Both the position numbers and the translations under genes were made by a program. Of a stretch of 64,000 nt of DNA, positions 59,202-64,000 are shown piece by piece. Positions within the stretch are counted from its first letter, which is position 1; each line of letters starts with the position of its first letter. The notes beneath the pieces were generated by a model that worked only from the letters and a program-made list of their open reading frames with translations, searched no databases and was not told the origin of the DNA. The DNA lies in the NCBI GenBank assembly GCA_905202055.1, contig CAJKQK010000005.1:1-64000 (forward strand). The letters are read 5' to 3'. This DNA is from an uncultured Oxalobacter sp. (GTDB lineage Bacteria; Pseudomonadota; Gammaproteobacteria; Burkholderiales; Burkholderiaceae_D).

Positions 59202-60767
59202 ATGATTCAATCTGCTCTGATATCCGTCTCCGACAAAACCGGACTTGTCGAATTCGCCAAAGAACTGGCTGCAATGAATGTTTCCATTCTTTCCACTGGC
59301 GGAACAGCTGAATTGCTTAAAAAGAACGATATTGCCGTCACCGAAGTCGCCGATTACACCGGTTTTCCTGAAATGATGGACGGTCGCGTCAAAACCCTGC
59401 ACCCAAAAGTCCACGGCGGCATTCTGGCCAGACGCGATATCCCTTCCCATATGGATGCCATTGGCAAACACGGTATCAACACGATTGACATGGTGGTCGT
59501 CAATCTGTATCCGTTCCAGCAGACAGTTGCAAAAGAAGACTGCACACTGGAAGACGCGATTGAAAACATCGATATCGGTGGCCCTGCCATGCTGCGCTCG
59601 GCTGCCAAGAATTACAGGGATGTCGCCGTCGTATGCGACCCTGCCGATTACGATGGCATTATCGCTGAAATGAAAAAGAACGACGGCAACCTGACGACAG
59701 ACACCAGATTCGAGCTCTCGAAAAAAACGTTTTCCCATACTGCACAGTACGATGGTGCGATTGCCAATTACATGTCCAGCCTGAAAGCGGACAAGAAACA
59801 CCAGAACCGCAAAGCTTATCCTGAAATCCTCAATCTGCAATTCGAGAAAGTCCAGGATATGCGCTACGGTGAAAACCCGCACCAGTCCGCCGCTTTCTAT
59901 CGCGAAAAAGATATCGAGCCGGGTACACTGGCAAGCTACCGGCAATTGCAGGGAAAAGAACTTTCCTACAACAATATCAGCGATGCGGATGCTGCCTGGG
60001 AATGCGTCAAGAATTTCGACGAACCCGCCTGCGTCATCATCAAACACGCCAACCCATGTGGTGTCGCTGTCGGCAGGGATTTGCTCGACGCTTATCAGAA
60101 AGCGCTGCAGACCGACCCTGAAGCCGCTTTCGGCGGCATCATCGCTTTCAATGGCGAGCTGGATGCACATACATCGGAAGAAGTCTCCAAACTGTTCGTT
60201 GAAGTCCTGATCGCACCTTCTTTCACGGAAGAGGCGAAAAGTATTTTCAACCGCAAGAAAAACCTGCGCCTGCTGGAAATCAATCTCGGCAAGAACGTTA
60301 ATGCATTCGACATGAAACGTGTCGGCGGCGGTCTGCTAGTTCAGTCCCCTGACATCGTTGACGTCATCTCAACGGATCTGAAAGTCGTCACCAGACAGCA
60401 ACCGACACCCCAACAGATGTCAGATATGCTTTTCGCATCCAAAGTCGTCAAATTCGTCAAATCGAACGCGATTGTTTTCTGTGGAAACGGTATGGCACTG
60501 GGTATAGGTGCCGGCCAGATGAGCCGTGTCGACGCGGCCCGTACGGCAACCATGAAAGCTGAAAATGCCGGACTGTCGCTGAAAGGTTCCGTCGTGGCTT
60601 CCGACGCGTTCATCCCGTTCCGCGACGGCCTCGACATCGTAGCCAACGCTGGTGCCACGGCAGTCATCCAGCCGGGTGGCTCCGTGCGAGATCCTGAAGT
60701 CATCGCGGCTGCGGACGAACACGGTATTGCCATGGTCTTCACGTCCATCCGCCATTTCCGTCATTAA
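59202..60767 (+). CDS. purH: bifunctional AICAR transformylase/IMP cyclohydrolase
   Basis: 521 residues. N-terminal IMPCH (MGS-like) domain, [19 protein letters not shown] and [13 protein letters not shown] loop; C-terminal AICARFT domain with catalytic Lys-His in [12 protein letters not shown]. It does the last two steps of de novo purine synthesis, giving IMP. The dusB-fis-purH-ruvC order is typical of Burkholderiales. Confidence 0.97.
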   Translation: MIQSALISVSDKTGLVEFAKELAAMNVSILSTGGTAELLKKNDIAVTEVADYTGFPEMMDGRVKTLHPKVHGGILARRDIPSHMDAIGKHGINTIDMVVVNLYPFQQTVAKEDCTLEDAIENIDIGGPAMLRSAAKNYRDVAVVCDPADYDGIIAEMKKNDGNLTTDTRFELSKKTFSHTAQYDGAIANYMSSLKADKKHQNRKAYPEILNLQFEKVQDMRYGENPHQSAAFYREKDIEPGTLASYRQLQGKELSYNNISDADAAWECVKNFDEPACVIIKHANPCGVAVGRDLLDAYQKALQTDPEAAFGGIIAFNGELDAHTSEEVSKLFVEVLIAPSFTEEAKSIFNRKKNLRLLEINLGKNVNAFDMKRVGGGLLVQSPDIVDVISTDLKVVTRQQPTPQQMSDMLFASKVVKFVKSNAIVFCGNGMALGIGAGQMSRVDAARTATMKAENAGLSLKGSVVASDAFIPFRDGLDIVANAGATAVIQPGGSVRDPEVIAAADEHGIAMVFTSIRHFRH

Positions 60768-60818
60768 TGGATAAAGGATTTTCATGGCTGTGATACATCA
60801 CATTTTGAAAGGCATGCC

Positions 60819-61364
60819 ATGAAAATCCTCGGTATCGATCCGGGACTTCGGACAACCGGTTTCGGAATCATTCATAAAAAAGGAAATGCCCTTGTTTACA
60901 TTGCCTCAGGCACCGTGAAAACACCTGCCGAGGCAGGTTTGCCTTTGCGTCTCAAAACGATCTTCGATGGCATTTCCGAAATCATCACTGAATATCAACC
61001 TGATTGTGCCGCGATTGAAAAAGTATTCGTCAACGTCAATCCGCAATCCACGCTGCTGCTGGGTCAGGCCCGTGGAGCGGCGATCAGTGCGCTGGTCGCC
61101 TCAGAGCTGGCTGTCTATGAATTCACTGCACTGCAAATCAAGCAGGCTGTCGTCGGTCACGGCAAGGCACAAAAAAAACAGGTTCAGGAAATGGTTCAGC
61201 GGCTTTTATCGCTTCCCGGGATTCCCGGAAGTGACGCTGCCGATGCATTGGGTGTCGCCATTTGCCACGCTCATGGCTTTGATGCCATACGGGCACTGGA
61301 AAAAGCAGCAGTCTTGAGCAATCAGAACACGTTCCGTATTAAACGTGGCAGACTTATCCGGTAA
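60819..61364 (+). CDS. ruvC: Holliday junction resolvase
   Basis: 181 residues. The four catalytic acids are placed as in E. coli RuvC: Asp7 in [12 protein letters not shown], Glu in [11 protein letters not shown] and two Asp in [16 protein letters not shown]. It cuts four-way junctions during recombination together with RuvAB, encoded directly downstream. Confidence 0.97.
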   Translation: MKILGIDPGLRTTGFGIIHKKGNALVYIASGTVKTPAEAGLPLRLKTIFDGISEIITEYQPDCAAIEKVFVNVNPQSTLLLGQARGAAISALVASELAVYEFTALQIKQAVVGHGKAQKKQVQEMVQRLLSLPGIPGSDAADALGVAICHAHGFDAIRALEKAAVLSNQNTFRIKRGRLIR

Positions 61365-61400
61365 TATAAAGATCATTTAATTCTTTTCCCCATACATCTC

Positions 61401-61982
61401 ATGATTGGTCGCATACAAGGTATCTTGCTGCAAAAGAATCCGCCACAACTGCTGGTCGATTGTCAGGGTGTCGGTTACGAAATCGATGTACCGATGAGCA
61501 CTTTTTACAATTTGCCCGCGGTCGGCGAAAAAGTCACGTTGTTTACGCATCTGGCCATCCGCGAAGACGCGCATGTCCTCTACGGTTTCGGCAGTCTTGA
61601 CGAAAGAGCTCTTTTCAGGCAATTGATCCGCATTTCCGGCGTGGGCGCACGAACTGCTCTCGCCTTGCTGTCTGGCCTGTCGGTCAATGACATGTCACAG
61701 GCTGTTGTCCTTCAGGATGCTTCCCGTTTGACCAGTATTCCCGGTATCGGCAAGAAAACGGCTGAACGCCTGTTGCTGGAACTGAAGGGTAAACTCGAAT
61801 CCAGCGCCCTGTCCGCCACCTCCGACAATATCCGGAACGACGCAATGACCGACATTCAGAACGCCTTGCTCGCGCTGGGCTATTCTGAAAAAGAAACGGT
61901 ACTGGCAATCAAACAGATACCAAACGACTGCAGCGTCTCCGACGGGATTAAAATGGCACTGAAAGCCTTGTCCAAAGGCTGA
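61401..61982 (+). CDS. ruvA: Holliday junction branch-migration protein RuvA
   Basis: 193 residues: OB-fold N-terminus ([19 protein letters not shown]), two helix-hairpin-helix motifs ([15 protein letters not shown] and [16 protein letters not shown]) and the C-terminal three-helix RuvB-binding domain. It tetramerises on Holliday junctions and loads RuvB. Confidence 0.97.
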   Translation: MIGRIQGILLQKNPPQLLVDCQGVGYEIDVPMSTFYNLPAVGEKVTLFTHLAIREDAHVLYGFGSLDERALFRQLIRISGVGARTALALLSGLSVNDMSQAVVLQDASRLTSIPGIGKKTAERLLLELKGKLESSALSATSDNIRNDAMTDIQNALLALGYSEKETVLAIKQIPNDCSVSDGIKMALKALSKG

Positions 61983-62006
61983 TTCAGACAATAACGGAAT
62001 ACAGGT

Positions 62007-63074
62007 ATGAGCATTCAAACGGACGATTTCAGCGAAAAAAGAATTATCGATGCCTCGCCCGCCTCCCCGAATGAGGAAGCGATTGAAAGAGCCTTGCGCC
62101 CGAAACTGCTCAACGAATATGTCGGGCAGCATAAAACACGCGAACAGCTCGAAATCTTCATCGCTGCAGCCAAAAAGCGCAATGAAGCACTGGACCATAC
62201 CCTCCTGTTCGGGCCTCCCGGACTGGGCAAGACGACTCTGGCTCATATCATTGCCCGTGAAATGGGTGTCAATCTTCGCCAGACGTCCGGACCTGTTCTG
62301 GAAAGGGCCGGCGATCTGGCCGCTATCCTGACCAATCTGGAAGCCAATGACGTGCTTTTCATCGATGAAATCCACCGCATGTCGCCCGTTGTCGAGGAAA
62401 TTCTGTATCCGGCTCTGGAAGATTACCAGATCGATATCCTGATCGGAGAGGGACCGGCAGCCCGTTCCGTCAAACTGGACTTGCAACCATTCACCCTGAT
62501 CGGTGCAACGACTCGTGCAGGCATGCTGACCAATCCGTTACGGGACCGTTTCGGTGTCGTGGCAAGGCTCGAATTTTATGATATCGACGACTTGACGCGA
62601 ATCGTGACACGAAGCGCCATGCTGTTGAAAGCGCCGATAGTCGAAGACGGCGCAAGGGAAATCGCCCGCCGTGCCCGCGGAACACCCCGTATCGCCAATC
62701 GTCTCCTCCGGCGTGTCAGAGACTATGCCGAAGTCAAGGGCGACGGAAAAATCACTCATGACATGGCTGACGCTGCACTGAAAATGCTCGATGTGGACCC
62801 GGTCGGGTTTGACCTGATGGACCGGAAACTGTTGGAAGCCGTTCTGTTCAAGTTCAGTGGCGGCCCTGTCGGCATCGCCAATCTCGCGGCCGCCATCGGT
62901 GAAGAAGTGGATACCATTGAAGATGTTCTGGAACCTTACCTGATTCAGCAGGGATATCTCCAGCGTACTCCCCGGGGGCGGATCGCCACCACAGCGACCT
63001 ACCGGCATTTCGGTATCGCAGCCCCGACTTCCGATCCCAACGGTTCATTATGGGATAACAAGGAAACCAAGTGA
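62007..63074 (+). CDS. ruvB: Holliday junction branch-migration ATPase RuvB
   Basis: 355 residues. AAA+ motor with Walker [14 protein letters not shown], Walker [12 protein letters not shown], and a C-terminal winged helix with [13 protein letters not shown]. The N-terminal extension [13 protein letters not shown] fits RuvB. It drives branch migration with RuvA. The next gene starts on its stop codon. Confidence 0.97.
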   Translation: MSIQTDDFSEKRIIDASPASPNEEAIERALRPKLLNEYVGQHKTREQLEIFIAAAKKRNEALDHTLLFGPPGLGKTTLAHIIAREMGVNLRQTSGPVLERAGDLAAILTNLEANDVLFIDEIHRMSPVVEEILYPALEDYQIDILIGEGPAARSVKLDLQPFTLIGATTRAGMLTNPLRDRFGVVARLEFYDIDDLTRIVTRSAMLLKAPIVEDGAREIARRARGTPRIANRLLRRVRDYAEVKGDGKITHDMADAALKMLDVDPVGFDLMDRKLLEAVLFKFSGGPVGIANLAAAIGEEVDTIEDVLEPYLIQQGYLQRTPRGRIATTATYRHFGIAAPTSDPNGSLWDNKETK

Positions 63075-63520
63075 AAAAAAACAATCCGATCGATGTCGCC
63101 GTCGGCATTCTGATGAAAGACAACGGCGATATCCTGCTTGCCCAGCGCCCTGTCGGCAAGCCTTATGAAGGTTACTGGGAATTCCCGGGCGGAAAGGTCG
63201 AAGCCGGCGAAACGATTGAACAAGCCCTGAAACGCGAGTTCATGGAAGAACTGGGAATCGCCATCGCTTCAGCCGATCCATGGTGTGGCGTTGAATTCGT
63301 CTATCCACATGCTCATGTGCGCCTGCACTTTTACATCAGCCACGACTGGACGGGTGTTCCGCAAAGCCGTGAAGGCCAGCAATTTTCCTGGCAGGGCTCG
63401 ATCCACGTCGAACCGCTTCTGCCAGCCACGATCCCGCTCGTCAAGTGGATCGACGACATACGCTATCCCAAGGCACCAGATACAGCAAATCATCCTGATG
63501 CCGTCAGTACCCAATGTTAA
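63071..63520 (+). CDS. MutT-like Nudix hydrolase
   Basis: 149 residues from a GTG whose last two bases overlap the ruvB stop (GTGA), so the two genes are translationally coupled. The Nudix box is [18 protein letters not shown] followed by MEELGI. The start [19 protein letters not shown] resembles 8-oxo-dGTP diphosphatase, which clears oxidised nucleotides. The link with ruvB puts two genome-protection functions together. The MutT activity itself is not proven by sequence. Confidence 0.88.
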   Translation: MKKNNPIDVAVGILMKDNGDILLAQRPVGKPYEGYWEFPGGKVEAGETIEQALKREFMEELGIAIASADPWCGVEFVYPHAHVRLHFYISHDWTGVPQSREGQQFSWQGSIHVEPLLPATIPLVKWIDDIRYPKAPDTANHPDAVSTQC

Positions 63521-63550
63521 AATAAACTCTTTTACGGACAGGAAAATAAT

Positions 63551-63862
63551 ATGATCCTTGAATTGGTCGACATTCTGATTCATCCCGGCAAACAGGCCGA
63601 ATTCGACAAAGCCATTGAACACGGCATCAAAGAACACCTTATCACCGCCAAAGGTTTCGTGGGTTATCAGATCAACAAGTGCATCGAATCACCTGAACGC
63701 TATGTTCTGATGAATTACTGGGCCACACTGGAAAACCATACCGTCGACTTTCGCGGATCTCCGGCCTTCCTCCTGTGGCGTGGCGTTGTCGGTCCTTTTT
63801 TCGCCCGTCCGCCAATCGTGGAACATTTTACGATTTTAGACACAAAACACCCTCAAAACTAA
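63551..63862 (+). CDS. antibiotic-biosynthesis-monooxygenase (ABM) fold protein
   Basis: 103 residues, one ferredoxin-like ABM domain (VDILIHPGKQAEFDKAI, then GFVGYQINKCIESPERYVLM and NYWATLENH). AGGA lies seven bases before the ATG. Family members are small cofactor-less oxygenases, quinol monooxygenases or haem-degrading proteins. The function here is unknown. It starts 30 bases after the Nudix gene, probably in the same transcript. Confidence 0.8.
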   Translation: MILELVDILIHPGKQAEFDKAIEHGIKEHLITAKGFVGYQINKCIESPERYVLMNYWATLENHTVDFRGSPAFLLWRGVVGPFFARPPIVEHFTILDTKHPQN

Positions 63863-63871
63863 GTGTTTCAG

Positions 63872-63900
63872 TTGCTCTATAGAGGCAAATCAGCGATAAT
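63872..63900 (+). promoter_or_regulatory. putative sigma70 promoter of tRNA-Leu
   Basis: TTGCTC at 63872-63877 and GATAAT at 63895-63900 with a 17-bp spacer; transcription would start about seven bases later, a few bases before the tRNA. Confidence 0.5.
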
Positions 63901-63911
63901 GCTCAAGCGTT

Positions 63912-63998
63912 GCCGGGGTGGCGAAATTGGTAGACGCAGCAGACTCAAAATCTGCCGGTGGAAACACCGTGCCGGTTCGATTCCGGCTCCCGGCACCA
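63912..63998 (+). tRNA. tRNA-Leu (anticodon CAA)
   Basis: An 87-base class II tRNA. Acceptor stem GCCGGGG/TCCCGGC with one G-T pair, discriminator A and an encoded CCA. The anticodon stem GCAGA/TCTGC encloses loop CTCAAAA, giving anticodon CAA (reads UUG). A short variable arm CGGTGGAAACACCG and T-arm GCCGGTTCGATTCCGGC are present. Confidence 0.95.
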
Positions 63999-64000
63999 TA

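Overview
The window looks like a chromosomal segment of a Gram-negative betaproteobacterium of the order Burkholderiales. The reasons are its conserved gene neighbourhoods: gmk-rpoZ-spoT, rluD-pgeF divergent from bamD, tyrS divergent from an M23 peptidase plus anmK, and dusB-fis-purH-ruvC-ruvA-ruvB. It also has a Burkholderiales-type trimeric porin and a MipA/OmpV outer-membrane protein. The moderate base composition, a secreted penicillin-V-acylase/bile-salt-hydrolase-like enzyme and a periplasmic gamma-glutamyltransferase would fit a host-associated member of the Oxalobacteraceae (Oxalobacter-like). That genus-level guess is inference, not something the sequence proves. No insertion sequence, prophage or CRISPR array was seen.

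Region by region. (1) 1-4640 is an unusual accessory cluster. An alpha/beta hydrolase cut by the window edge, two overlapping four-helix SMR/EamA-type membrane proteins and a DegT-family PLP aminotransferase are on the plus strand. They converge on a translationally coupled pair: a FemAB-like/GNAT acyltransferase and an arginase-fold protein. (2) 4651-10758 carries a class III aminotransferase, envelope and secreted proteins, a zinc-ribbon membrane protein, a SAM methyltransferase and a 57-residue charged protein followed by a strong terminator. (3) 10923-22449 is a complete glycogen operon read on the minus strand in the order glgB-glgX-pgm-glgC-glgA-glgP. The three largest gaps downstream of glgX hold distinctive inverted or direct repeats. 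(4) 22599-29490 holds ETF-ubiquinone oxidoreductase, a thioesterase, a Bcr/CflA drug exporter, a cold-shock protein, a Nudix hydrolase, rarA and an acetyltransferase. (5) 29702-35093 contains a dCache-PAS-GGDEF-PAS diguanylate cyclase, glutamate dehydrogenase and serS. (6) 35510-38486 encodes a porin and a gamma-glutamyltransferase-family enzyme, followed by about 695 bp without a recognisable gene.

(7) 39182-52363 is mostly housekeeping: a LOG-family nucleotide hydrolase, a metC-like lyase coupled to rimO, pgeF overlapping rluD, bamD, gmk, rpoZ, spoT, tyrS, a murein peptidase and anmK. (8) 52405-55883 is a signalling island. A 5'-truncated, frameshifted hybrid sensor kinase is followed by an intact HPt protein and a large REC-HD-GYP-PAS-GGDEF protein that carries both c-di-GMP synthesis and degradation signatures. 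(9) 55985-63862 is dtd, a PEBP-family protein, a histidine phosphatase, then dusB-fis-purH-ruvC-ruvA-ruvB-mutT and a small monooxygenase-fold protein. The window ends in a tRNA-Leu(CAA) gene with a plausible promoter.

Functionally the window joins carbon storage (glycogen), nucleotide second messengers (two GGDEF proteins, SpoT), cell-wall recycling (AnmK, PgeF, M23 peptidase), translation (SerS, TyrS, RimO, RluD, DusB, Dtd) and recombination (RarA, RuvABC). The most likely undescribed system is the 1-4640 cluster, which has the parts expected for making and flipping or exporting an amine-bearing lipid or small molecule. The decayed phosphorelay at 52405-55883 is the second most interesting region.
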